The position numbers were made by a program, and so were the translations under genes. From Chrysomallon squamiferum (lineage: Eukaryota; Mollusca; Gastropoda; Neomphalida; Peltospiridae): a stretch of 64,000 nt of DNA. Each line of letters starts with the position of its first letter. The stretch's first letter is position 1. Positions 35,691 to 47,555 of the stretch are shown here, one piece after another. The notes under the pieces were generated by a model, which saw only the letters and a program-made list of their open reading frames with translations, had not been told where the DNA came from and did no database searches. The stretch is taken from contig CM022669.1 in the NCBI GenBank assembly GCA_012295275.1, forward strand, positions 12,571,980-12,635,979, read 5' to 3'.

Positions 35691-36879
35691 ATTTTGATTT
35701 ATTTTAACAATTATACAACAGACCAAAATAAGATGATGTATATTTCATTATTTATAATGTTTTTCATTCGAGTATGTCAAGATATCTAAGATTTTATATA
35801 AATGTTACAGAAGCGATATCAGTTAATAGCGTTCTGGTATTTACATCAAGGCCTGTTGTCTAAGTTTGATCTAGATTATCTCTTTGTATACAAATGAACA
35901 AATCCGTTCAATATAAACGAGCAACCACAAACCACATGTATCCCGGTTCTTAGTAAACACTGGTTTAATACTTAGACTGGACTACGTAACATGATCTTCA
36001 AAGGTCAAGTTAATATTTATACATTTCCGTCCAAGAATATATCAAAGTAGGTAGTTTTAATAATTAAGTAATAATTTCTTCTTCTTCTTCTTATTATTAT
36101 TACTTGTTTGTTTCAATAATAACATTATCATCATGCAAATAAAGAATAACATACAATCATTTTTTTATTTTGACGACTTTATTTAATTTCAACAGTTTTA
36201 TTAGCAACGACACATCACTGAAAAAAAAAAAAAAAAAAAAAAAAAAAGAGAGAAAAATTGTAAATGCTACTTCACAGTCACATCAGTAGATACGTGTTTT
36301 CTAAATTTATTATAAGTCTTGTTAGTGCCTTTGAGGTTAAATACGTTTGATGATTTTGTTAAAAAAAGAAATAATTCTAAAACACGGTTACCTAGGAAAA
36401 TGCAGAGTGTTGTCACATACAGGTCTCATTTGTTCTTTGCGAAAAGATCGCCAGAGATCGAAAAACGCGACCAGACTCTGCAGACGTACGTCAGTACACA
36501 GACAGCTGAAACGCCCATCTAGTGACGCTGTCTTATATACCTACTTTAATATATCAGTGATCAATAATGATATTAATAGGCCACAAATTACTCAGAATAA
36601 ATATACATTTTAAATCTACGTACCCTTCCGACAAATATGACATTAAACAGAATAAACCACAATGTTATTATACTGTTATATCTTATACCAGAATAGAAAT
36701 TTGCTCTAGAAATATAAAAGTTATTTTACACTGGAGACAAGACACTTGACATTATTTATAGGTACAACATCCAGCTGTACTCTAGAGACCTCATCAGCAA
36801 AATAATCCTGACTGAAGTATAGATAACACCTGCGGCTAAAGCCACTGTTTTTAAAAAATAAATAAATACCCAAAGAAAA

Positions 36880-36930
<51 letters not shown>

Positions 36931-37175
36931 TATATATACACACATGGTGTCCTAGATGTAACCGAAACCGAAAGCTCAATCGATGATCACTGATTTCAAG
37001 TCTGCTTAACGAAATACCGAAGCGATCGATATCAACCATTGAACGATGTCATCACTGTATTACAAATAATGGTTTGCATTTTGAACATTTGCTGTAACTA
37101 TATGAAATAAAATTTGTTTTATTTAACTGTAACTTTTCATAACAATTCAGGTTCGGTTACATCTGGGCCACCCTG

Positions 37176-37207
<32 letters not shown>

Positions 37208-37229
37208 TGTATGTATGTATGTATGTATG

Positions 37230-37278
<49 letters not shown>

Positions 37279-37570
37279 GTATGTATGTATATATATTACA
37301 TCTTAAATTATTAATATAAACAATACCACATATTAGCACGATAAACTAATGTTTTTATCAGGTAAACACTATAACGATTTCTCAGACATCGAGAACAACT
37401 ACGGGAAACAGTAAGTCCTGAGGAGATCATTATCAGTAAGTTCCTCACAGAAAGTTAACACAATGACTTCATGTTTTTTCTTTGAAAGGTTCATCGTCAG
37501 TATTAGTAAAGAGGTTATAAATATTCTAATAATAATGAATAAACATCAGACCATTAATTGAAGGTTTATT
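35691..37570. repeat. 3' flank of minus-strand group 1 receptors, copy 5
   Basis: Non-coding. It carries the K element at 36,345-36,592 and a stretch at 36,735-36,880 that matches 8,835-8,970. (TA)n lies at about 36,882-36,931, the mariner-like insertion at 36,943-37,175, and TATG and GTATAT tracts at about 37,177-37,277. The small frames near 36,320-36,610 overlie the K element and are not conserved as coding in the 15.8-kb copy. Confidence 0.7.
36943..37175 (+). mobile_element. Internally deleted mariner-like element (MITE)
   Basis: Terminal inverted repeats: the left end CATGGTGTCCTAGATGTAAC and the complement of the right end CAGGGTGGCCCAGATGTAAC match at 16 of 20 positions. The match continues through CGAAACC on the left and CGAACC on the right. 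Between the ends, the plus strand encodes ERCHHCITNNGLHFEHLL and a stop at about 37,044-37,097, the characteristic C-terminus of mariner-family transposases. The rest of the transposase is missing. The right end abuts TA inside a TATG tract. It is a non-autonomous relic. Confidence 0.8.
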
Positions 37571-38611
37571 TTACACAGTGTGACCCTGGGTCACCGGCAC
37601 ATTGTAGATTTCAGACTGTCTCCGCTCACGACCACAAAACAAAGTTCTCAGTTCTTGTCGAAATCGTTGTCCAGTACTGCAGTATAACACAAAATTGATA
37701 CAGTTGTTTGTGTACACCAAAATGTTGACCAGGCACCATAATAATTCGTCTACTGCCTCGTCCCGAACATTTTCAAACTCGGTAAGAATAATATTTGTAT
37801 ATATGATTGTTACACAAACAGGAGTTGTACAAATTACATACGTCGCACTTACGACTAGTAACATGAATGTGATGGATGAGGATTGATTTCGTCGAACTGA
37901 TGCAGATCTGTTCTGAATATTGTTTCCACTGGATGCATCATTCTGCAAAATCTGTCGATTACCAGAAAAAATTTTGTATATGATTAAAATGTTACACATG
38001 ATGAGAATAAAGGATGGTAAGAAATTATAGATAGAAAAATCTATCCATGGCCAAACTTTGAGCTCAAATTCATAGTACTCTTCTGTAATATAATCACACT
38101 GAACAATATATGTCTCATTTCCTTCGGTTCCTTCAAACTTTAGGATTCCAAAAATGTAATGTGCTGGGAAAACGGCCATTATTAAAATTATGGACACAAT
38201 TATAACAATAGCTACACGTCTCGTACATATCATTCTTACTTTATGTGGAAACCAGACAGACAAACATCTTTCCAATGTCACCGCCACCAACAACCAGGCT
38301 GACGTGTACAGGGAGAAATGGGCCGCCCATATTTGCAGCTTGCATATAGTCGTGCCGTATGTTCTGCTATCTAAATCGAATAGATGTTTTAACCAAAGTT
38401 TTAACAAGCCAGTACAGAGAGCGAGACTGTCGAAGACAGCCAGACATCTCAAAAACAGCGACATTGTCGTTTCGCGCATTGATGATGACCATTGCAAAAC
38501 AATGAACGCCAAAGTGTTACCCACCAGTCCTAGTGTCAGCATGAACGGCGGAACGTATTTCCAAATAGCAACAGAAGCTCTATATTCAGGAAAGTCGGAT
38601 ATCTCAGTCAT
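37571..38611 (-). CDS. Group 1 class A (rhodopsin-like) GPCR, intact, 346 aa
   Basis: An intact intronless receptor with the same 346-residue frame and motif positions as the 16,399 gene: GN 31-32, D61 in TM2, Cys90, E114-R115-C116, N165-E-T, Cys172, C261-T-T-P and N306-F-V-L-Y310. It differs most in loop 1 (HLFDLDSRTYGTTIC), loop 2 (GILKFEGTEGNETYIVQCDYI) and the TM6-loop 3 segment (CVTIIYTNIILTEFENV), while ICL2, ICL3 and helix 8 are nearly unchanged. The C-tail ends VTQGHTV. The start MTEISDFPEY aligns with the paralogs. Its upstream block is 733 bp away, partly because that block is duplicated. The plus-strand relic facing it across the convergent flank is at 30,242. Confidence 0.93.
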   Translation of the reverse strand: MTEISDFPEYRASVAIWKYVPPFMLTLGLVGNTLAFIVLQWSSSMRETTMSLFLRCLAVFDSLALCTGLLKLWLKHLFDLDSRTYGTTICKLQIWAAHFSLYTSAWLLVAVTLERCLSVWFPHKVRMICTRRVAIVIIVSIILIMAVFPAHYIFGILKFEGTEGNETYIVQCDYITEEYYEFELKVWPWIDFSIYNFLPSFILIMCNILIIYKIFSGNRQILQNDASSGNNIQNRSASVRRNQSSSITFMLLVVSATYVICTTPVCVTIIYTNIILTEFENVRDEAVDELLWCLVNILVYTNNCINFVLYCSTGQRFRQELRTLFCGRERRQSEIYNVPVTQGHTV

Positions 38612-39254
38612 GGTTCTTTAGTGAAATTGTTTGTGACTATATTCAGTGACTATATTCAGTTACCTGTTTTTAATTTAAGGAGTTAAATCCAATATTAATT
38701 AGAAACGAAGAGAAACTAAAATTCTAAATTCAAACGGTTTCGATTGTTGATTGCGATATCTGTGCAGCGCTACTTCTTGTTGATGATAATATGAACCAAA
38801 CTTATGTCGAAGTTACTAGGTCTGTTCTCTAGTTTACGAAATGTTCTCTACGCGTCCTTAAGAAAAATGAAAAAAAGTCTCAAACAGTTTTCCTATCCGT
38901 TCTTGTTGCTGGCGCTGCTGGTGTTGTTACAAATACATATCAAAATTCTCGCTCTGTTGTTGTTGTTCTTACTGTCAAATCTCAAATTAATGTTTATAAA
39001 TTAAAGTTCGCTGTTTTATAGCGTTAGAAATATTATAAGTCGACGGGGTAATAACGGAAAAATTTCAAATGTCGAATAGAAACTGGTTTTCTAATTGGTT
39101 TGTCAAGTGTAACCAACAGAACTGCTGTGTATTGATTTAAAACAGTTTAGCACAGCCTTTTACAAATTTCGTTTCCTGGATAGTTTACGTTTGTTTGGGT
39201 AATCTTAAAATCTATCTGGATACATTTACGACATATTAAGTCGATGGGAAGAAT
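38612..39254. other. 5' flank of the 37,571-38,611 receptor with a partial extra upstream block
   Basis: Contains GCGCTACTTCTTGTTG-like sequence and a CTGTTGTTGTTGTT stretch near 38,952. At about 39,053-39,145 there is a first, incomplete copy of the upstream block, lacking the GGGCGGAG box. The leucine-rich frame at 38,804-39,004 reads opposite to the gene; a similar frame exists at 51,203-51,568, but it is not recognisable as a protein. Confidence 0.5.
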
Positions 39255-39363
39255 AACGGAAAAATTTCAAATGTCGAACAGAAACTGGCTATCTAATTGG
39301 TTTGTTAAGTGTTACCAACAGGAGTGCTCTGTATTAATTTAATGGGCGGAGTAATTATTACGT
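39255..39363 (-). promoter_or_regulatory. Conserved upstream block of group 1 receptor
   Basis: GGGCGGAG at 39,344-39,351 followed by TAATTATTACG, preceded by CAAATGTCGAACAGAAACTG and TTAAGTGTTACCAACAG. It is tandem to a partial copy about 200 bp nearer the gene. Confidence 0.5.
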
Positions 39364-39518
39364 ATTATAGGCCACCCGTAAATACGTAAATCTATCTATC
39401 TATCTGTGTATGTATGTACATACACATGTATCTGTGTGTGTACATTGTGTCTGTGTTTTTAGTATACATAAAGACAAGATAAATTCTTACTGATAAAAAA
39501 TGTATATATATATATATA

Positions 39519-40908
39519 CTCTAACAAAAAAGAAACGCAAAAGTAGATTTTATGGACATTACGAATATCTATCTAATGGATCAACAGGAAGCAGTTACAC
39601 ACACTTTCGCAATTCATTAATACTGATGGTATTACATTGAAAAGTTAAAGTTTAAGGTTATAACAGTATAATATCAATACCTTGTGTGCCCAACATGGGA
39701 GTCCAGAACTGCCTGACATCGCCTTCCCATGGCAGTAAAGACATTACGAATTACACCTTGTGGAATGGTGGCCCACTCTGTCATGAGTAATAATACCAAC
39801 TGAGCACGATTCAGTGGCTGTGGTTGATGCTGCCTCAGTCGTCTATCCAACTCGTCCCATAAATGCTCTACAGGTAGGTACGCTGTGTAGGTACGCTTTT
39901 GTGAATTTGTTGTGCTGGAATACAGCGTTACCATTATTCATAATTGGAGCGACATGTGGCTGCAAAATTTCATCTCGGTATCTCTGTGCCGTTAAGTTGC
40001 CTTGATGTAAACCAGGTTGGTCCTTCCAGTATATGAGATTGCTGCCCACACCATCACACTACCACTGCCAGATCTGTCCGCTTCCTGTATGCAGTTTGCA
40101 GCAAAACGTTCACCACGACGTCTGTAAACTCCACATCTTCCATCAGCTCGTCGAAGCAGAAATCGAGCATCGTCACTATACCAGACAGTTCTCCATCGTA
40201 ACTGAGGCCAGACTCTGCGCTTTTGACACCACTGACGTCGTAGCCGACGATGTTGTTGAGTGAAAACCACTCTTCTTACAGGCCGTCTGGCTCGAATACC
40301 TGCCTCGCGTAAACGATTGCACACTGTCTGAGCCGATATTCTACGCAGACCTGGTATTGCTGAAGCAGTAGAGGTAGTCGTGGTGGTTCTTTCCCGTAGA
40401 TGAAGTACCCGTATGTAGCGGTCCTGGGCCCTGGTGGTTACATGTGGTCTACCTGATCTGGGACGGTCACTTGTTGTTTGGTGTTGCTGGAACCGTTACC
40501 ACAATCTCAAGATGGTGCTTGGGGATACATGGATTCGGCAGCTTGTAAACGGCCGATGGCGTTGTTTCGTTGCGGTTCACTCAGTCGTGGCATTTGTTTG
40601 ATGTTGGGTCAGAACAAAAATAAGGAACAGAAGTATTGGAAAACCTTGCCTTTTTATAACTCTCGTATTCAAGTTTCATGTGCCGCACGTGCACATGCAC
40701 TGGCAACGTGGTTTGCATGCGGGGACGTTTTGGCTAATAAACACGATCATAGCCTCTATTTTGCGTTACCTGCTTTTTGGCGACTGTAACAAAAGCTATA
40801 CGTTTGAAATACCAATTGTCATTATATACATAATTTGTACATTGATATGTGTCAGTTTACAATATTTATCTAACAAATCAACCATTTTGCGGGGTTTTTT
40901 GGGGAGAG
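39519..40908 (-). mobile_element. Tc1-like DNA transposon, full length but inactive
   Basis: About 1.39 kb, bounded by imperfect terminal inverted repeats: left CTCTAACAAAAAAGAAACGC; right GCGGGGTTTTTTGGGGAGAG at the end. TA lies at both edges, inside TATA repeats. It contains the broken transposase at 39,674-40,593 on the minus strand. It inserted between the upstream block of the 37,571-38,611 receptor and the group 2 relic; the equivalent positions near 17.95 and 51.6 kb lack it, so it arrived after the module duplications. Confidence 0.85.
39674..40593 (-). pseudogene. Tc1-like (IS630/Tc1/mariner) transposase, frameshifted
   Basis: The start ATG at 40,591-40,593 opens MPRLSEPQRNNAIGRLQ, the usual Tc1-like helix-turn-helix. 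A frameshift and a stop follow. Then a long clean stretch reads RFQQHQTTSDRPRSGRP, the second helix-turn-helix (TVCNRLREAGIRARRP), and the first catalytic Asp in WYSDDARF, on to VMVWAAISYTGR. After another frameshift come GNLTAQRYRDEILQPHV and FQHNKF, where the second catalytic Asp of the FQQDN motif is lost. After a further deletion come VEHLWDELDRRLRQH, retaining the final Glu, and the tail ending HVGHTRY. At least three frame breaks make it inactive. Confidence 0.9.
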
Positions 40909-41262
40909 TATATATATATATATATATATATAATTTGAAATATTTTTGCACAACCTTTTCTAAATCAAAATTTCGTTACGTGCATATTTCACATTTATTT
41001 GGGTAATCTTAAAATCTGTCTAGATACATTGTGTCACATTAAAATGTTATTAATGAAACTGATAGAGATTAATTATAAAGGAAATTATGTTTTATCTTCC
41101 AGACAGCGTTACAAAATTGATTTTATTCTTCGATGCAAATAACTATCTGCACGATCTAATCAGAGTAGAAGAATAAGGTGTGAAAATGTGAGGTAATATC
41201 TTTAAATATGTGTATGTATGTGTGTGTGCATTCGTGCGTGCGTGCGTTCGTGCCATTGTATA
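40909..41262. other. Spacer between transposon and group 2 relic
   Basis: A TA tract followed by sequence collinear with 18,200-18,500 and 51,790-52,060, with TTTCGTTACGTG near 40,971, ATTGATTTTATTCTTCGATG near 41,117 and GTGAAAATGTGAGG near 41,180. No gene. Confidence 0.6.
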
Positions 41263-41711
41263 TGTTGTGGATGTTCTTTCTCTTAGATATGTCATTTTTA
41301 TAATAATGAGAACGATTACGACAAGAGTTACACGTTTTCTACAGACAGCGGAGAGAAAACCGAGAAACTCCTTTCCAACGTCACGGACACCAACAACGAC
41401 GTTGATGTGTAAATTGTCCAGTTGTCGACCCATAAATGCAGCTTACAAGCAAACGAACTGTACTCCCGAATGTCATAATTTACTAGTCGTATTAACCAAA
41501 CTCTAAACAAACCGGTACAGAGAACCAAACTATCAAAGACTGCCAGGAATCTCAGATATAACGACGTGGATGTGTGCTTCATCGACGACTTCATCAAAAC
41601 CACGAAAACCAAAATGTTACCTACAAGACCGATGCCAATGAGAAACGGAGGCGCGTATTTAAATATGTTAAGTGAGATTTTATATTCCTGGTACTCAGTG
41701 TAATCTGCCAT
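41263..41711 (-). pseudogene. Group 2 class A GPCR pseudogene (TM1 to TM4)
   Basis: The best preserved group 2 copy. ATG at 41,711 opens MADYTEYQEYKISLNIFKYA, TM1 (GIGLVGNILVFVVL), TM2 (LRFLAVFDSLVLCTG), the loop, Cys and TM3 (ACKLHLWVDNWTIYTST), and VTLERSFSVF, where ERC is ERS. A frameshift then precedes TM4 (CRKRVTLVVIVLIIIK). After TM4 the sequence breaks off into low-complexity TGCG/TGTG-rich DNA; TM5-TM7 are absent. It cannot form a receptor. It shows that group 2 once had the same short N-terminus and intronless structure as group 1. Confidence 0.86.
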
Positions 41712-42260
41712 TGTCTGTTTGATTTCAAATTAATATAAACCTCACACAAAACACTGGAAAACCAGACTAAAAATTGATATTACTGTTCTAGTTTCAGAAA
41801 TACTGGGCTTTTTTCAAAAATTATCCATTCTTATATTTTATTATTATTATTATTATTATTATTTAACATATTCTCTTTCTAAATGTTTTAAGTACGTAAT
41901 CCATACCTCTGTATGACATTACTATCTTATACATATAACTCAAACATTGAAATCATATTTGGAAAAAAAAAAAAAACATCTTTGGGTTATCGAGCCGCAG
42001 TTTTTATAAATTAGTTTACATCGGTTTTCATTAAATAATAGCTTAATCTAAAACTAATTCATTTGGATCCCTTTTAAAATATCCAAATAAAGACAAAATA
42101 TATACATAACATAACATTTATTTAGATATGGTTGTGTTTATGAATGTTTGTGTGTGTCTTTATGTGTGTGTGTGTGTGTGCGTGCGAGTGTATGCGTGTA
42201 TATAAAGAATAAAAAATAATAATAATATCTGTCTGTCTGTTTTCTGTCTGTCTGTCCATC

Positions 42261-42291
<31 letters not shown>

Positions 42292-42673
42292 CTATATATA
42301 TATATGTTACATTTAATAAGTATGATGTTTGTTTTTCTGTTTATTTTATTCATTACCTGCTTTGCAAAATCACAGAAGTCATTGTATGGCGTTATTTGAA
42401 ATATGCAGTATCAGATGGTGTTTTGTTTGAATACTAGTAAGTTTCTTTCAGTATGTATAATAATTACTTGTTTATTACTATTGGATAACTGTCACATTTA
42501 TTCATAGTAAAATAGTTTTTAATATTGAACTGAAATATTTCTGTTTTGTGTATCTGAAAGACGTTTAACCAATATATCATACACTATTGCCGTATTCCTT
42601 GTATTTTCTAAAGTCAAAAATCGCTAATTATAAACAAGATTATTTCCAAGATAAAAGCTGCTCTCTCGAGAGA
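41712..42673. other. Intergenic between group 2 relic and plus-strand receptor remnant
   Basis: No gene. Collinear with 28,635-29,660. It holds an ATT tract near 41,839-41,862, (GT)n near 42,165-42,180, GTCT and ATCT tracts at about 42,225-42,295, and a CTCTCTCGAGAGAG palindrome near 42,662. Confidence 0.6.
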
Positions 42674-42790
42674 GAATTACTCCGCCCATCAGTTCAACCT
42701 ACAGCTGCTGTCCATTTATTTACACTTAACAAACAACTAATATAAAGACATTCTATTCGACATCTTAGTTTATCCTTTATTATTCTGGTT
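42674..42790 (+). promoter_or_regulatory. Conserved upstream block, plus orientation
   Basis: CTCCGCCC at 42,680-42,687 within GAATTACTCCGCCCAT, then TTCAACCTACAGCTG, TTTACACTTAAC and CTATTCGACATC. It is 607 bp before the ATG of the receptor remnant at 43,294. Conserved although the gene below is destroyed. Confidence 0.45.
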
Positions 42791-43293
42791 GATCTAAGAA
42801 AGTGTTTTAGAGTATGAATGAGGGGTCCTGATTTGTAGAAAGGAGTCGAGAAAGCAGAGGTTAAACAACAAGAACAAACATAAAAACATCAGATAGAGAA
42901 CTTGTTTGATATCTCCATTTCTCCACTGATTTTGGATATATATTTGGTCAACCATTTATAGTAAAATTTTGTAACAATAACATCACTAACCCGCAGCAAG
43001 AACGGACAGAAAACCTGTTTGATAACTGAGTTTTTCCATTTTTATTAAGGACGACTGAAGAACATTTGTGAAGAACTACAAAACTGGGAGTAATTTCGAT
43101 ATAAATTTGGTTTTCATTAACAAGAACAAGAACAACCGGTACATCATTACCGACAACAGAAACAGAATTGTGTGAGGTTAGCTTTTCAGTTAGTCTTCAT
43201 TACTAACTAATACTGGAATTAAATTAAAATGAGTAAACCGCATTTAGTGATAAATCATTATAAATAAGAATATTTATGTTGTAAATTAGAAAT

Positions 43294-43520
43294 ATGTGTG
43301 AGATATCCGATTTTCCTGAATTATAGAGCTGCTGTCGCTAATTGGAAATCCGTTCATGTTGACATTAGGACTGGTGAATTGAGATAGTGCATGGAAAATA
43401 TATTGATGTACACAAAGAACTGTATCAATTTCGTGTTATACTGCAGTACTTGACAACGATTTCGACAGCGGAGACAGTCTGAAATCTACAGTGTGCCGGT
43501 GACCCAGGGTGATACTGTAT
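43294..43520 (+). pseudogene. Group 1 GPCR remnant: N-terminus and TM1 fused to TM7 and C-tail
   Basis: It begins MCEISDFPEL then a stop. A shifted N-terminus and TM1 (GLV) follow, and then the sequence jumps within a few bases to the position before TM7: IEN-like ILMYTKNCINFVLYCS, RFRQ, QSEIYSVPVTQG and a stop near 43,520. Roughly 800 bp (TM1 end to TM6) are deleted. The TM7 NFVLY motif and the C-tail are intact in one frame. Confidence 0.88.
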
Positions 43521-43776
43521 AATCTAAGGATTCAGTTAATTGTCTATTGTTTGCTTCAGATTTTCTATTTAGTCTAATTTATTGCATATTGACATACGCC
43601 TCTTGGTAGCATTCAACATATTCAAGTTTTACCTTTTAGACAGACCAAAAGGTTTTCTTTTAATAATAGTCGAGATAACAGATTTTATGGAACACACTAG
43701 ATATAGATTTTATCAAGGATTATTTAGGAGATAATAGTTGCTATATATTATTGTTCATATTAACAATGATCAATAG

Positions 43777-43778
<2 letters not shown>

Positions 43779-43845
<67 letters not shown>
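43779..43845. repeat. (CT)n microsatellite
   Basis: A pure CT tract at the position equivalent to 31,918-32,031 in the previous flank. Confidence 0.97.
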
Positions 43846-43850
<5 letters not shown>

Positions 43851-44060
43851 CTTTGGATGTTCATTTATTTATTTATGTATATATATATTTAAAGATAAGT
43901 GCTCGGCATAAATACTTTACTTGAGTCAGCATTACTTAAAATATAACTTATATATATATTTCTTATTTTAACATTATATTTCTTTCAGAACCATATATCT
44001 TTTTCCTGACAGTTAATTTTAAGAGTTTCATCAGACTGTCGGACGTACATTTTTCTCTGG

Positions 44061-44094
<34 letters not shown>

Positions 44095-44189
44095 GTAAAT
44101 TTCAAAGCTTCATAAATTTCTTGATAAATATCACAAAGAGATGAACTAGGTATCGCTAAAAAGTTCATTTCAGAATGTTTCCAATAATA

Positions 44190-44221
<32 letters not shown>

Positions 44222-46359
44222 ACTACTAATAATAATAACAATAAGTAAAAGAAAAAATTGAATCTTCAGTTAGAAAATCGATATCACATACCTAATTAAA
44301 GTGAATTGGTGAAACGTGAAGAAATAGTCTTAATATATATTTTTTTATACAAGTCATGTACTGTTACTTATTTAATTTTCTGTGCAGTCTTAATTAATAA
44401 CTATCAGGAGAGTCAAACAAATAGTCAGGCGTTACTATTGTAGTATAGCTGATTACGTCATCTCGTACAAGCCGGATCTATTTGTTGTGAAGTTTCTTTC
44501 ACCACCAGAAAAATACATAGGCCAGTTATTAAGACGTTCAAAAGTATACTTTAATCAACCTCGTAAGGAAAAAAAATAAAACAAATAACACAGGATCAGT
44601 CACATTATGAGTGCTTTTTTAAAAGAAAAAACAAGCTGCAGTCATTAATATATATATAACCAGAAGTGGAAGACATCTCGAAAGTGTCTGATCAAACACT
44701 TTGACAAACTAGCGAAATCTAACTTTTTGACAATACGATTCACTCTGCGTATAATTTGAAAGTGTAACTTTTTATTATCTACAAATCAGTGTAAACTAGA
44801 CATGCTATTTCACATATTAAACTTTATATATAGGTATCTAAGTGTTAACATCAGACTGATACGCATATATTCATTGTGATATAGAAATACTCGATTTTCA
44901 AGGGTTATTGTTTATCATCTGTGGATTTTTTGTATTCTCCTTTAATTAGTAAACTTATGTTCTAGACCTTGATGAAACTTTATTATTAATATATAAATAT
45001 TTTCAAAGCAAATATCAGAATAGGCTGAAATATAAATAATTCTAGAGATGAAGAAGATGATTATTAATATCATTTCTAGAAGACGACATTCGGTTTACGT
45101 ACAAGTATTAAAATATTAGCTCACATTTGTTGATATACTCAAATGAAAAAAGAGTGTTAATAATGAAATGTACATAATCTTATTGTTGTCTACTGCATCA
45201 GCGTTTGTTTATTTAAATTAATGGAAATCTTGAATACAGTCTTTGATGAAGAAAACCGTGATGTTTGTTTTCAATATATATTTTAGTCGTAAAAAAGCCA
45301 ACGCAACTATTTAATCAGTTTTAAGACGTTCCAGGTTTAAAAAAAAGTATATGTAAACAAAAATGAAAGTAACGATAATAATAATTATGAAATATTGGTT
45401 AAAGAATTGCATGGAAGTTGAATATTTACAGTTTTAATAACAGTTTCATCGGAGAAAATATAAATTTTGACTTACATTAGAAACCCCCCAAAAAACAACA
45501 ACAACAACAACAAAAAAACCCCAACAAATTCAAAGGAAACAAATATTCCTAATTAAAATTATTAATTTGTGAGTGAAAACAGTTTAGTCCAAAAAATTAA
45601 ATTGTTAATAGAGACCAAAAGACAAGGACTTTTATTTTTTCTGTTTTGAACAGAAGGCACTAATGTAAATTTTTCTGTTGATAAAAAAATCTTACATTCT
45701 TTTTCTCTGAAAGTAGTTTATTAGCGTTAATGTGTTTGTAAGTGTATTGAATCAATAAGATGTCATATAAAAAAAAAAAAATAATAAAAAAAAAAAAAAA
45801 GTATAATAATTTCAAATGTGTTGTTTTATTATTATTTTTTCAGCTATATTCAGTGTCAGAAGAGATTTTTTCAAAGGCATCAATTAGTTTGATTCGATTG
45901 CTGTCATGCGTTATAAATTATAAAAAAATAACAATAATAATAATTCAAATGTTTTATTTTATTATTATTTTTTGCATTATGCTAGAAGCCCGAAATCCTT
46001 TTATATTATGAGTACGTCGACCAAGTGATAAAAAAAAACAACATAAAATAAAGTTACAAAACGACAATTAATATAGCCAAATCAAATAATAATAATAATT
46101 TTAAAAAAATAACAATAATAATAATAATTTTGAATTTGTTATTTTATTATTATTTTTTATACTCTGCTAGAAGCCCAAGACCCTTTTACATTATGAATAT
46201 GTAGGCTATAGACAGAACAGCCCACTTACAAATCTTTTACTTAATAAAATAAAATTTAAACACCTGTAGCAGAAAGGAAAAAAACAATAAAAAGAACCCC
46301 CGAAATCTTTTGTTTTTAAATCGACAAAATGACCATCAAAATAACAACAGCAAAATATT

Positions 46360-46412
<53 letters not shown>

Positions 46413-46413
<1 letters not shown>

Positions 46414-46757
46414 TTTAGCAATTACATACAAGATATGAAATATGGACAATCGGATTGCAGATGGAATTTCTTTGCACACATTATTTCACTGATACGTCAT
46501 TTGTAAATGTAGCCAGCAGTAACGCGTTGTCACGGGATCAACGTCTTTACTTTAATTTCATCTGACGAAACGGAGGTGTACATAGACAAAAATGGTGAGA
46601 GACACTCCATAATGTGTGTGTACACCAGCGACATTGATGACAGCAGTACATCGTCGTCTCATGCTTCTAATGAGAACATTAATCTATCTTATCTTGGAGT
46701 AGATAATCGTGGTCTACCAGAATGTGGTTGATCTCGCATTTGCTCAGTTTGATGTAC
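46413..46757 (-). mobile_element. Tc1-like transposase relic, copy 2
   Basis: On the minus strand from about 46,757: TEQMRDQPHSGRPRLSTPR, a degraded form of the Tc1 linker. It continues with decayed sequence to about 46,440, where an out-of-frame DVSVK and CVQRNSI stretch resembles the second helix-turn-helix. It is longer at its inner end than copies 1 and 3. No catalytic residues remain. Confidence 0.7.
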
Positions 46758-47555
46758 GCGTTATATATATATATATATATAAATATAAATCTAATGGCCG
46801 AAGTAATTGTTATTCTTATTATATATTGATCAGAACTCAATATTTTTTATTTTTTTTTGCAGAATATTTGAAGCGACTAAAAATCACGATAAATGAGAAA
46901 TTAAGGGGAAAATCACAACAAAAAGAAGAAAAAGAAATAGAAGAAATAGAAGAAAAAGAAGAAGAAGAAGAACAACAAAATACAATGATAACTGTCTGGG
47001 TTATTTTATTAAATACATTTTATTACTAGCTAAAACAGGTATCCGTAAAATAAAAAATAAAAAAACGAAAAAAAAAAAAAAAGCCAGCAATAACTTGGTA
47101 CTAATATAGTACATATATGAAAGACAAACATTAATAAAGAAGTGCTTTTGTTTGATTATTTTTTATTTACCATGAGTAACATATTAATAATTACATCTAC
47201 AAACATAATCTTTAGAAGTTAATACAATGTACCTGTGTTTGATTGTTCAGTAACAAAAACTGTCCAATTTAAGTAATAGGTTCAGGGACACTAAACACAA
47301 ATATCCAACATTATTATCATTTGAATATACTAAGAAATAGAAATCGATGTATACAAATATATTTTTATATTAAATAATTATATAAGACATATTTTATTGA
47401 AAACCTAAAAACAATAATTAGATGTATTATTGTCTTAAGTCATTTGATACAATATGCTAGTAATGCGTATTTCAGCAAAATAATTAAAAACGTCTGAACA
47501 TAACTATTGATCTTGTTGTCTGGATGCTGAAACTATGAGCTCATTTTGATTTTGT

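Larger units (their letters stand above)
43521..47555. repeat. 3' flank of plus-strand copy; source copy of the segmental duplication
   Basis: No gene. It contains (CT)n at 43,779-43,845, poly-T at about 44,061-44,086, (GAT)n at about 44,190-44,222, AAT tracts (about 46,363-46,412) and a Tc1 relic. From 44,764 onward it is copied at 54,656. The landmark AAAAAAGCCAACGCAACTAT lies near 45,291. The Lys/Glu-rich frame at 46,709-47,029 comes from a GAAGAA tract and is not a gene. Confidence 0.65.

Noticed and set aside
38804-39004. Leucine-rich frame upstream of the 37,571 receptor, similar to 51,203-51,568
   Set aside because: Similarity follows from the duplicated 5' flank with GTTGTTCTTACTG-type repeats. 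The 17.7-kb copy does not keep it, and no signal or domain is recognisable.
46709-47029. Glu/Lys-rich 106-codon frame
   Set aside because: The acidic part is a GAAGAA tract and the start lies in the antisense Tc1 relic. The frame is broken in the 56.7 and 60.8 kb copies.
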